The position numbers and the translations under genes are program-made. A model generated the notes under the pieces. The model was not told the DNA's origin. It saw only the letters and a list, made by a program, of their open reading frames with translations, and did no database searches. A stretch of 64,000 bases of DNA from an uncultured Roseburia sp. (lineage in GTDB: Bacteria; Bacillota; Clostridia; Lachnospirales; Lachnospiraceae), in contig CAAELX010000044.1 in NCBI GenBank assembly GCA_900756925.1, forward strand, positions 1 through 64,000. Reading direction: 5' to 3'. Below are positions 26,558 to 34,868 of the stretch, in pieces; position 1 is the stretch's first letter; each line of letters starts with the position of its first letter.

Positions 26558-27214
26558 ATGAAAAAAAATACAGTTATTTTTGATTTGGATGGAACTTTAT
26601 TAGATACGTTACAGGATCTTGCGGATGCGACCAACTATGCATTGCGCAAACAGGGCATGCCGGAGCGGACCATTGAGGAAGTACGGCAGTTCGTCGGAAA
26701 CGGCGTGCGTCTGCTCATGATCCGCGCAATACCGGGCGGTGAGGAGAATCCCTTATTCGAGGAGACATTTGCCCTCTTTAAATCCTATTACGGGGAGCAT
26801 TGCAACGATCATACCAGACCGTACGAGGGCATCATGGAGCTGCTTGCCACACTGCGAGAAAAGGGCTATGCAGTCGCCATCGTATCCAACAAAATCGACT
26901 TTGCAGTCAAAGAATTGAGCAAACTCTACTTTCAGGGCATTGTACCGGTCGCTATCGGCGAGAAAGAAGGAATCCGCAGAAAACCGGCACCGGATACCGT
27001 CTTTGAAGCATTAAAAGAACTTGGCAGGACAAAAGAGGAGGCAGTGTATGTCGGAGATTCCGACGTAGATATCGAGACTGCCCAAAACGCCGGCATGCCA
27101 TGCATCTCCGTCCTGTGGGGCTTTAGGGATCAAGCCTTCCTGAAAGCACACGGAGCCAGCCATTATGCAGCAAAGGCAGAAGAAATTCTGAAATACGTGG
27201 AAGAACTCAATTAA
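26558..27214 (+). CDS. HAD-family phosphatase, phosphoglycolate phosphatase-like
   Basis: A 218-residue haloacid dehalogenase-type hydrolase. Motif I is FDLDGTLLDT near the N-terminus, motif II is IVSNK, the motif III Lys is in RRKPAPDTV, and motif IV is VGDSDVDIETAQNAG. Homologues hydrolyse 2-phosphoglycolate or similar small phosphates. It sits 6 bases after the LTA-synthase-like gene; a role in clearing a phosphorylated by-product is possible but inferred. A very long terminator follows. Confidence 0.9.
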   Translation: MKKNTVIFDLDGTLLDTLQDLADATNYALRKQGMPERTIEEVRQFVGNGVRLLMIRAIPGGEENPLFEETFALFKSYYGEHCNDHTRPYEGIMELLATLREKGYAVAIVSNKIDFAVKELSKLYFQGIVPVAIGEKEGIRRKPAPDTVFEALKELGRTKEEAVYVGDSDVDIETAQNAGMPCISVLWGFRDQAFLKAHGASHYAAKAEEILKYVEELN

Positions 27215-27254
27215 TAAAAACTAACACAGCCGCCGAATAAAGACTTCGGATGCC

Positions 27255-27329
27255 AAAAGGGAGCGGTGCCTCCTCCGAAAGTCCTCTACGCCACGGAGAG
27301 GACTTTCGGAGGAGGTACCGCTCCCTTTT
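27255..27329. terminator. 33-bp-stem bidirectional terminator
   Basis: Two 33-base arms (27255-27287 and 27297-27329) pair with a single mismatch around a 9-base loop. AAAA starts the left arm and TTTT ends the right one, so it can terminate both the HAD gene from the left and the NSS transporter gene from the right. The stem is far longer than ordinary terminators. Confidence 0.75.
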
Positions 27330-27384
27330 AGCTTACACAACCTTAATAACGGCAGCGTCCCTCAGACAAGATATTTTGTCGTTT

Positions 27385-28776
27385 CTATGACAGAATTCCG
27401 GTAGACTGCAAAAACAGTACAAGCATCATAACCGGTGCCACATACCGGATCATAACGCGGTAAAGCTTTTTCCGGCGGAATTGCTCCCCATTGCGTTCCA
27501 TCTCGTCAATGACATAATCCGGTGTCATAATCCAGCCGATCAAAAGCGTAGAGAGCAGCGCAATAAACGGCATCATAACACTGTTGCTGATATAGTCCAT
27601 AATATCTAATAACTGTCCGACGGATCCGTTTGGCAGCTTCACTTCCACATAAAAAATACTATAACCCAAAGCAATAATAGCAGAGGCTGCCAGATAAATG
27701 GCGGATAATATAAGGACTGTCTTCCTTCGCCCAGCGTGGAAAATCTCCATACAGTTTGCCGTGATCGACTCCAACACCGAGATACAGGAGGATAAGGTCG
27801 CAAAAATGGCAGTCACAAAAAACAGAATGCCAACAAAAGTGCCAGCTTTTCCCATAGCGGCAAAGACCTTCGGCAGGGAGACGAACATCAGGCTTGGACC
27901 TGCCCCCATGCCTTCTGTACCGGAGAAGACATAAACAGCAGGGATAATCATGGCTCCTGCAAGGAACGCAACACCGGTATCAAAAAATTCAATCTGGTTC
28001 ACAGCTTTATTCAGATCGACATCCGGCTTCACATAAGAACCGTAAGTGATCATAATTCCCATCGATACACTCAGAGAAAAAAACATCTGGCTCATGGCAT
28101 CCAAAAGAATCTGTAAAAAGCGCTGTACCGACAATCCTTCACAGTTTGGTGTCAGATAATAAAGGAATCCCTGCCAGCCGGTACGTGTGATGCCGGACGC
28201 ATCCGTATGTTTTAAGGTCAGGGAGTAAACAGCAATCACAACAACTAACACTAACAGTACCGGCATCATCCATTTTGACACATTTTCAATCCCATCCTGC
28301 ACACCGTTGTATACGATGAATGCGGTTACACCCATGAACAGCAGGGCGAAGACAACAGGTGAGACAGGGGACGTGATAAAGGTTGTGAAATAGCCATCCT
28401 CTGCAGCAGCCTGCGCCTGACCGGTAAAATAGACGACCGCATATTTCGTGATCCAGCCACCGATGACGGCGTAGTAGGTCATGATCAGAACCGGAACAAG
28501 GAAGGTGAGGATTCCCAGAAACTTCCATTTCGGGCGCATTTTTTCATATGCGCCGATAGCACTTTGCTTCGTGCGGCGTCCAATCGCAATATCAGAGGTC
28601 AGCAGGGTGAACCCAAACGTCAGTACTAGTACCAGATAAATAATCAGAAACAGTCCGCCTCCGTCTTTGGCTGCCAGATAAGGAAACCTCCATAAATTTC
28701 CAACTCCGACCGCGCTTCCGGCTGCGGCGAGGACAAAACCGAGCTGTCCCGAAAAATGGTTTGCTTTCTTTTCCAT
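27385..28776 (-). CDS. NSS-family sodium-dependent amino acid or amine transporter
   Basis: A 463-residue protein with 11-12 membrane segments in the LeuT fold. The signature LAAAGSAVGVGNLWRFPYLA in the first helix supplies the Na+ and substrate site; unwound-helix 6 residues follow the SLSVSMGIMITYGSY block. It imports an amino acid or related compound with Na+. The start MEKKANHFSG at 28776 has AAAGG upstream; a longer reading from 28827 lacks one. It is divergent from a LysR gene that may control it. Confidence 0.92.
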   Translation of the reverse strand: MEKKANHFSGQLGFVLAAAGSAVGVGNLWRFPYLAAKDGGGLFLIIYLVLVLTFGFTLLTSDIAIGRRTKQSAIGAYEKMRPKWKFLGILTFLVPVLIMTYYAVIGGWITKYAVVYFTGQAQAAAEDGYFTTFITSPVSPVVFALLFMGVTAFIVYNGVQDGIENVSKWMMPVLLVLVVVIAVYSLTLKHTDASGITRTGWQGFLYYLTPNCEGLSVQRFLQILLDAMSQMFFSLSVSMGIMITYGSYVKPDVDLNKAVNQIEFFDTGVAFLAGAMIIPAVYVFSGTEGMGAGPSLMFVSLPKVFAAMGKAGTFVGILFFVTAIFATLSSCISVLESITANCMEIFHAGRRKTVLILSAIYLAASAIIALGYSIFYVEVKLPNGSVGQLLDIMDYISNSVMMPFIALLSTLLIGWIMTPDYVIDEMERNGEQFRRKKLYRVMIRYVAPVMMLVLFLQSTGILS

Positions 28777-28961
28777 AATATGATACCTTTCCCATGAAAT
28801 AAAACTTGTATGGATACCATAACACATGATAAAATATCAGTAAAACGAATGATTTTACTACTATATATAAAGAAAAGTGATGGATAACACAAAAACTGGA
28901 AACAGCAGACAGGTAAAATAATGGGGAAGGGATTTTGGAAAAAGAAAAGGGGATATAAAAA

Positions 28962-29864
28962 ATGAGAGAGGTAAGGGACAGGTATGAGATTTTTTTAAAA
29001 GTCTGTGAGACAGGGAGCTTCTCGAAGGCGGCGGAGGCATTAAATTATACGCAGTCCGGCATTAGCCAGATGATGGCGGGATTGGAGGAAGAGCTTGGCA
29101 TCACCCTTTTTGCACGGGGAAAAAAGGGCGTGATCCTGACAGACAATGGAACGCAGCTGATTCCCTATATTCAGGAGATGGTGAACCAGAAGGACAAGCT
29201 GCGGCAGGCGGCATTCGATATCAATAATAAAGTGGCAGGAAAGCTGCGGATCGGAAGCTTTTCGAGTGTGACAGCGCTCCGGATGCCGGATGTGATCCGT
29301 TTTTTTAAAGAGCATTATCCGGAGGTCGAGGTAGAAATCCTAGACGGCAACTACGATGAGATCCGGGACTGGATCATGCATGGACAGGTGGACTGCGGAT
29401 TTCTGTCTTCCATCGTAGCGGATGACCTGAAGTTCTATCCACTCTGGAAAGACAGGCTCTGTGCGGTAGTGCAGGAAGGACATTCGCTTGCGGCAAGAGA
29501 GAGTGTGACATTGGAGGAACTGTCAGAATATCCGTTTATTATTGAGACACCGGGGTGTGATAACGATATCAAGCATCTGTTGGAGCGAGCGTCCTTAAAG
29601 CCGAAGGTTTCCTATAGCTTTCGGGATGACACACTGATCATGGCATTCGTGAAGAGCGGACTTGGTGTGACAATCTCGCAGGAGATGGTGTTACATGCAT
29701 TTGCGCGCGATGTGGTGTCGGTGCCGCTTGTGCCGGAAAGCTTTCGGACGATCGGGCTGGCGTTTGCGAAGACGAATAATTCGGTTGTGGCGCGGACGTT
29801 GTTAGAGTACTGCAGAAGCGGAGCAACAGAAAGTACAGAAGAAGCGCCATTGACCGGCAGATGA
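28962..29864 (+). CDS. LysR-family transcriptional regulator
   Basis: A 300-residue regulator. The winged helix at residues 1-65 reads FLKVCETGSFSKAAEALNYT and QSGISQMMAGLEEELG, and the substrate-binding domain from about 90 resembles periplasmic binding proteins (GKLRIGSFSSVTALRMPDVI). LysR proteins typically control a divergent neighbour, here the NSS transporter. The ribosome site is weak (GGGGAT). A gene remnant follows directly. Confidence 0.9.
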   Translation: MREVRDRYEIFLKVCETGSFSKAAEALNYTQSGISQMMAGLEEELGITLFARGKKGVILTDNGTQLIPYIQEMVNQKDKLRQAAFDINNKVAGKLRIGSFSSVTALRMPDVIRFFKEHYPEVEVEILDGNYDEIRDWIMHGQVDCGFLSSIVADDLKFYPLWKDRLCAVVQEGHSLAARESVTLEELSEYPFIIETPGCDNDIKHLLERASLKPKVSYSFRDDTLIMAFVKSGLGVTISQEMVLHAFARDVVSVPLVPESFRTIGLAFAKTNNSVVARTLLEYCRSGATESTEEAPLTGR

Positions 29865-29865
29865 C

Positions 29866-30204
29866 AAAGTCCTTTTTAAAATAGTCCAAACGCGTTACCA
29901 ATACGATGCAGATATGGTAGAAGTAAAGAGCTGGTATGACGGATATTCTTTTGAAGGAGAAGAGTCTGTATACAGCCCAAGATCTGTTGTGAACTGTATG
30001 CGTCTTGGAAAAATAGAAAGTTACTGGAATCAGACGGAGACATTTGAGGCATTGCAGATTTATATTGATATGAACTTTGATGGACTGAAAGATGATGTCC
30101 TGACTCTGTTGATCCACCTTGGATATCTTGGGTATGATAACAGTGAAAAATGTGTTTTTATTCCGAATAATGAGATACGGGGCGTGTATGGGAATGCTGT
30201 ATGA
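29866..30204 (+). pseudogene. Remnant of AAA-ATPase-like / PD-(D/E)XK nuclease family gene
   Basis: A frame open from just after the LysR stop reads QTRYQYDADMVEVKSWYDGY and continues SFEGEESVYSPRSVVNCMRL to NNEIRGVYGNAV before a stop. This matches only a central stretch of the AAA-ATPase-like proteins of about 500 residues; the P-loop part and the C-terminal nuclease part are both absent. There is no start signal. These genes are commonly duplicated and decayed in gut Lachnospiraceae (general knowledge). It is presumably inactive. Confidence 0.75.
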
Positions 30205-30321
30205 TGCAGCTCCTTTTTTCACGCAGCTCATTTGTATGGGAAAAGCATTGTCAGTATGCACAAAAATAAAACCTGAAAATCTTAAAAATGTCACAAATAT
30301 GGCGTGCAAACACAAAAGTAA

Positions 30322-30379
30322 TTGACATTTGAAATATAAGCGCTTAGAATACAAATTGCAAAGAAAATCTAAGCGCTTA
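30322..30379 (+). promoter_or_regulatory. LacI-gene promoter with two TAAGCGCTTA operators
   Basis: TTGACA (30322-30327), a 17-base spacer and TAGAAT (30345-30350). One perfect palindrome TAAGCGCTTA lies across the spacer and -10 (30337-30346) and a second at 30370-30379, 33 bases further. A protein bound at either site would block transcription. The same 10-mer lies before the solute-binding protein gene at 31671. Confidence 0.8.
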
Positions 30380-30499
30380 CAAAAAAGAGCGCGGATTTTC
30401 AAATAAATAAACAGACAGTCTGCGGGGAATCCGAAGAATTACCGGAAATGACAGTATCGCAGGCAGGTCAAAAGCAGGAAGCAACAGGGGAGCGGCAGT

Positions 30500-31486
30500 A
30501 TGGAAAAAGTGACGATTTATGACGTGGCAGAGGAAGCCGGGCTTTCCATCGCGACGGTATCGAGATATATCAACCATAAGGGCGGAATCTCGGAGAAGAG
30601 CGAGGCGAAGATCGTTGCTGCAATTGAGAAGCTGCACTATACACCGGTAGCGTCTGCACAGAACCTCGCATCCGGGAATTCAGGCACGATCGGAATTCAG
30701 ATCGGGGACAAGTTAGTGGATCACTATTTTTACCAGTTCCTGTCCGGTGTCTATCATGCAGCTATGGAGGAAGGATTCGATGTTCTACTGACGAGATTTG
30801 ACGGGGATCCCGACCAGGTGTGCAGCAATGTCCTGACTAGAAAGAAGATGGAGGGCATTATTTTCCCATCTGTGACAGGACGGGAAAGTGAATATATCAA
30901 AGGATTGTATGACAGAGAATTCCCCATCTGCTATGCCGGAATCAGGCAGCAGTGGGATACCAGAAAGCAGAACGTCTACGGCGGGTTTACTGCATACCGG
31001 AGGGAAGCGATGGAGCTTCTGATCCAGAGGGGCTGCAAACGGATTCTCTGGATAGAACAGTTTCAGAGGGATCTGCCGAAGGCAGAGGGCATTATACAGG
31101 GATGCTCGAAACCGGAAGCATTTTTAGATCCGGTTGTGATAGAGGGGATGTCCGTGAAGGAAATCCATCAGATGCTGGTGGAGATCTTGAAAAAGGCGAA
31201 TCATCCGGACGGAATCTTTTTCATCAGTGCAGAGATTGCCGGATACGTCTACGCGGCAGCAGGAGAGTCAGGTCTTAAGATACCGGATGATGTCAGGCTG
31301 ATCACAAGCATTCACTCAATGCAGCAGGATAAGCTTTTTACTCCGAACCTTGCGGCAGTTTACATCGATGCCTATCAGATGGGATATCAGGCAGGGATAC
31401 AGACCTGCGCCATGATTAAGGGAAGTGAGAGAAATCTCGATGCGCGGATGGTGCCGTATAAGATTTTGGAAAACGAAACCATCTGA
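30500..31486 (+). CDS. LacI-family transcriptional regulator
   Basis: A 328-residue repressor with the N-terminal helix-turn-helix and hinge (TIYDVAEEAGLSIATVSRYI, then ALHYTP-like NLASGNSGTIG) and a sugar-binding-protein-like sensor domain. It precedes an ABC sugar importer and sulfatase operon, and identical operator palindromes stand before both transcription units, so it most likely represses itself and the importer until a sugar derivative binds. GGGGAG lies about 8 bases before the ATG. Confidence 0.92.
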   Translation: MEKVTIYDVAEEAGLSIATVSRYINHKGGISEKSEAKIVAAIEKLHYTPVASAQNLASGNSGTIGIQIGDKLVDHYFYQFLSGVYHAAMEEGFDVLLTRFDGDPDQVCSNVLTRKKMEGIIFPSVTGRESEYIKGLYDREFPICYAGIRQQWDTRKQNVYGGFTAYRREAMELLIQRGCKRILWIEQFQRDLPKAEGIIQGCSKPEAFLDPVVIEGMSVKEIHQMLVEILKKANHPDGIFFISAEIAGYVYAAAGESGLKIPDDVRLITSIHSMQQDKLFTPNLAAVYIDAYQMGYQAGIQTCAMIKGSERNLDARMVPYKILENETI

Positions 31487-31613
31487 GTGACAGAAGAGAA
31501 AACAATCTAGAGATAACTGGCAAAAAGGGATTACAAGTTTGTATTTTTTGGAAATAGAAGCAGAGCAGATAGGAAAAGAAATACTACAATAGAAATAAGT
31601 AAAAAACGTACAC

Positions 31614-31652
31614 AAGCAAGTGACGAATCGTGCACAGTGAAGTCACTTGCTT
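31614..31652 (+). terminator. Possible terminator between lacI-type gene and importer
   Basis: AAGCAAGTGAC (31614-31624) pairs perfectly with GTCACTTGCTT (31642-31652). The T-run is short, so termination may be partial. Confidence 0.5.
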
Positions 31653-31670
31653 TCAATAAAACCAGAAATG

Positions 31671-31680
31671 TAAGCGCTTA
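31671..31680 (+). promoter_or_regulatory. TAAGCGCTTA operator before the importer operon
   Basis: A perfect 10-base palindrome identical to those at 30337 and 30370, located 36 bases before the solute-binding protein start and overlapping a TATATT that could be the -10. Confidence 0.75.
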
Positions 31681-31716
31681 TATTTTTAAGACAACAGACA
31701 AAAGGGAGAAGAAAAC

Positions 31717-33054
31717 ATGAAAAGTAAAAAACTGATGGCAATGCTTTTAGCAGCAACAATGGGAATGTCACTGATGGCATGTGGAGACAGCGGAACAGCT
31801 GATAACGGCGGGGCAGACAGCAAAGGAGAAGCGACAGGATCTACCGCAGCAGCGGAGAAAAAAGGAAGCAGCACAGGTGATGCAAGCCTTAAGATCTGGC
31901 TCGCAGGAACCGGAGATGCGACGAGTGACGCAACCTATCGTTCCATTTTTGATAGCTGGATCGAGGAGAATGCACCGGGCAGTGAGTATGAGTTAAGCTT
32001 CATCGGCTGGGGCGAATATGCAACAAAGTTATCTGTAGCACTTGCCAGTGGAGAGGGACCGGATATTTTCATGAGTGGATATGGCATGTTTGGAAGTTTT
32101 CAGGCACAGGATTATATGTTAGATCTTTCCAATTACATTCCGGCAGACTGGGATGGTTACACTGACATCGGTGCGAACTTCTTAGATGCAGGAAAAGTAG
32201 GCGGAGATATTTATGGATTGCTCGAGCCTTCCACCCGTGTATTCATGTACCGGAAAGATATCGCAGAGCAGAACGGTGTGACAGAAGCGGATTTACAGAT
32301 CGACTCTTTGGACGACCTTGAGAATCTGGCCAAAAAGATGAGTGTGAAAGATGCGAACGGCAACCTCGTAATGTCTGGTCTGGAACTTATGACAACGGCA
32401 ACCGGACCAAACGATCCGGTACAGATCTTCTCTGTGATTTCCAGAAATGAAGATGTATCTTACGGCTTATGGGACAGCGACGGACTTGCTTCCTTCAACA
32501 ATGATGCCGGCATCGCAGCCATGAAATATATCAAAAATCTGTATGATGAGGGTGTCAGCCTTCCAAGTGAATCAGGTGACAACACAAGTGGACTGGTTTC
32601 CGGACTTGCTTCCATGTGCCTGACCGCAGAAGCTGTCTATGGAACTGCAAACGCTACTTACCCGGATCAGATCGGTATTGTTCCATGTTCCTTAAATTCC
32701 CTTTTGATCGGGAACTTTATCTGCGTCAATAAAGATACCCAGTATGCAGATCAGGCAGTTGATTTATTAACCTACATGTTCAGCTCCGACTCCTGCAAAA
32801 AGAAAGCAGAAGGACTTGGCATGTATACCATGAGAGATTCCTTAAAACCATGGTATGAAGAGACTTTCCCGGAGCTTGCAACAATCACAGAGTACTACGA
32901 TCATTCCTACGCGTACAGTGACACTGCAATCCCAGACTTCAACGAAGCCATCACAGGCTTACGTAACGGCATGGAGAGCATCATGGCAGCAGACGCTGAT
33001 ATTGAGGCGACCTTCGCAGACTGTGAAGCACAGTGGAATGCATTAAAGCAGTAA
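31717..33054 (+). CDS. ABC sugar transporter solute-binding lipoprotein
   Basis: A 445-residue extracellular binding protein of the carbohydrate family 1 type. The signal peptide ends in MSLMAC with lipidation at Cys22, followed by a Gly/Ala/Ser-rich linker to about residue 50 and then the two-lobed domain (LKIWLAGTGDATSDATYRS). It captures a sugar for the two permeases that follow. The presence of a sulfatase in the same operon hints at a sulfated oligosaccharide, which is inferred. GGGAG precedes the ATG. Confidence 0.93.
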   Translation: MKSKKLMAMLLAATMGMSLMACGDSGTADNGGADSKGEATGSTAAAEKKGSSTGDASLKIWLAGTGDATSDATYRSIFDSWIEENAPGSEYELSFIGWGEYATKLSVALASGEGPDIFMSGYGMFGSFQAQDYMLDLSNYIPADWDGYTDIGANFLDAGKVGGDIYGLLEPSTRVFMYRKDIAEQNGVTEADLQIDSLDDLENLAKKMSVKDANGNLVMSGLELMTTATGPNDPVQIFSVISRNEDVSYGLWDSDGLASFNNDAGIAAMKYIKNLYDEGVSLPSESGDNTSGLVSGLASMCLTAEAVYGTANATYPDQIGIVPCSLNSLLIGNFICVNKDTQYADQAVDLLTYMFSSDSCKKKAEGLGMYTMRDSLKPWYEETFPELATITEYYDHSYAYSDTAIPDFNEAITGLRNGMESIMAADADIEATFADCEAQWNALKQ

Positions 33055-33135
33055 GGAGCAACAGAAAATAACCGGGAGCGTCAGAGAATGGCAGCTCACG
33101 GAACAGAATATAGAAAGCAATGGGAGGCTGTACCG

Positions 33136-34014
33136 ATGAAGAAAAAGACCTCATACCGGAGTGAAAAATCAGCGTATCTGATGATTCTGCCAAGTTATCT
33201 AATTTTTTTCATTATTATATTAGTGCCAATCGGATGGACATTCGGAATGTCTTTTACCGATTATAACTTCAAGACATTCCAGTTTATCGGAATCAAAAAT
33301 TATCTTGCGATTTTTCAGGATGAGTTATTTTTGAAATCTATTTTAAATACTGTCTGGTATTCCGTGCTGACGATTATTCCGTCCATGGTATTGTCATTAT
33401 TGCTGGCGATTTTCTTAAATGCAAAAATTCCTGGAAGAGGTGTCTTCCGTACCATCTTCTACCTGCCGCATATTCTGTCCATGGTGGCAGTTGCGATGGC
33501 ATGGAGCTATATGTACAACACACAGGCAGGTATTATCAACAAAGCCTTAAATGCGATCGGTGTCTCTTCGGTTGGATGGCTCTCCGATGGAAAAATCGCG
33601 ATGATCTCCGTTGCAATCATGTCCGTCTGGGCATCTCTTGGCTATTACACGCTGTTGAATCTTTCCGGGTTACAAGGTATTCCTTCCTATTTGTATGAGG
33701 CGGCATCAATCGACGGGGCAACCGGGATCCAGCAGTTTTTCTATATCACGATCCCATCTTTAAGACCGACCACGTTCTTTATTTTTGTCATGGCATGCAT
33801 CGCATCGTTTGAGGTGTTTGGACAGGTGTATATCATGACAGGCGGCGGACCGCTGAACTCGACGACAACCATTGCACATCAGGTTTACTTAAATGGCTTC
33901 CAGTACTATAAGATGGGATATGCGTCCGCGGAAGCGATTATTCTTCTGATTATTATTATGACCATTACGGTGATCAACATGAAGTTTGGAGGAGGCAGCA
34001 ACGATGAATCATAG
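33136..34014 (+). CDS. ABC sugar permease, first subunit (MalF/UgpA-like)
   Basis: A 292-residue membrane protein with six predicted helices and the cytoplasmic EAA loop (YEAASIDGATGIQQFFYITI) that contacts the ATPase. The start MKKKTSYRSEK at 33136 has TGGGAGG 8 bases before it; the in-frame codon at 33088 does not. It pairs with the overlapping second permease. No ATPase gene is nearby, so a shared MsmX-type ATPase elsewhere is expected. Confidence 0.93.
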   Translation: MKKKTSYRSEKSAYLMILPSYLIFFIIILVPIGWTFGMSFTDYNFKTFQFIGIKNYLAIFQDELFLKSILNTVWYSVLTIIPSMVLSLLLAIFLNAKIPGRGVFRTIFYLPHILSMVAVAMAWSYMYNTQAGIINKALNAIGVSSVGWLSDGKIAMISVAIMSVWASLGYYTLLNLSGLQGIPSYLYEAASIDGATGIQQFFYITIPSLRPTTFFIFVMACIASFEVFGQVYIMTGGGPLNSTTTIAHQVYLNGFQYYKMGYASAEAIILLIIIMTITVINMKFGGGSNDES

Positions 34015-34825
34015 GGGAAAAAGAATATTGGGATGTATCGTTTTAATTATCATAGCACTGATCTACCTGCTTCCGATCTTCTTCGTCATCCTGACGGCAT
34101 TCAAGACCGATGCGGAGATCAGCCTGCAGAACTTTGTATGGCTGCCTTCAAAACTAGAATGGTCAAATTTTGTAAATGCATGGAAGATGGCGGACTGGGT
34201 ACAGGCATTTGCTAACTCGGCGATCTCAACCGTAGTAGTTGTGGTTTTATCCGTACTGATCAACTCGATCGCAGGCTATGCGTTCGCAAGACTTCGTTTC
34301 CGTGGAAGCAATGTGCTGTTCGTCATCCTGCTGATGGGCATGATGATCCCGGCACAGGCGATCGCGATTCCACAGTTTATTATTGTGAAAAAATTGGGTT
34401 TATATAACACGCTGGCTGCGATTGTGATCTGTTTCCTTTCTGCGCCGATGGGAGTTTTCCTAAGCAAGACTTATTACACGACGTTCCCGAAGGAGCTTGA
34501 TGAATCCGCGAAGCTGGACGGATGCACGCCGTTTAGTACTTATATCCGGATTTATATGCCGATGTCCGGGACACTGTTTGCAACAATGATTATTTTAAAA
34601 GGAGTACAGGTCTGGAACGACTTCTTCTATCCGCTCATCATGACTTCCTCCGAACGGCTGAAAACTGTCCAGCTCGCCTTACAGTTGTTCAAGGGATCCA
34701 CGATGACACATTATAACTGGCTGATGGCAGCGACCTTATTTACCTCCCTGCCTATGGTGATCCTGTACTTCTGTGCACAGAAATACTTTGTGGCAGGAAT
34801 CCAGACAACGGGTATGAAGAACTAG
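34004..34825 (+). CDS. ABC sugar permease, second subunit (MalG/UgpE-like)
   Basis: A 273-residue protein with six predicted helices and the EAA-type loop DESAKLDGCTPFSTYIRIYM. Its ATG overlaps the end of the first permease by 11 bases, with GGAGGAGG inside that gene's last codons, indicating coupled translation. It forms the heterodimeric channel of the importer with the upstream permease. Standard length for the family. Confidence 0.93.
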   Translation: MNHRGKRILGCIVLIIIALIYLLPIFFVILTAFKTDAEISLQNFVWLPSKLEWSNFVNAWKMADWVQAFANSAISTVVVVVLSVLINSIAGYAFARLRFRGSNVLFVILLMGMMIPAQAIAIPQFIIVKKLGLYNTLAAIVICFLSAPMGVFLSKTYYTTFPKELDESAKLDGCTPFSTYIRIYMPMSGTLFATMIILKGVQVWNDFFYPLIMTSSERLKTVQLALQLFKGSTMTHYNWLMAATLFTSLPMVILYFCAQKYFVAGIQTTGMKN

Positions 34826-34868
34826 GAAATCAGGATTTGAGTTTATGAGAAAAGGAAGGTTATAAAAT

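Noticed and set aside
29914..30204. A complete small protein of 96 residues
   Set aside because: The similarity to a larger family begins before the ATG and there is no ribosome site, so it is a gene fragment.
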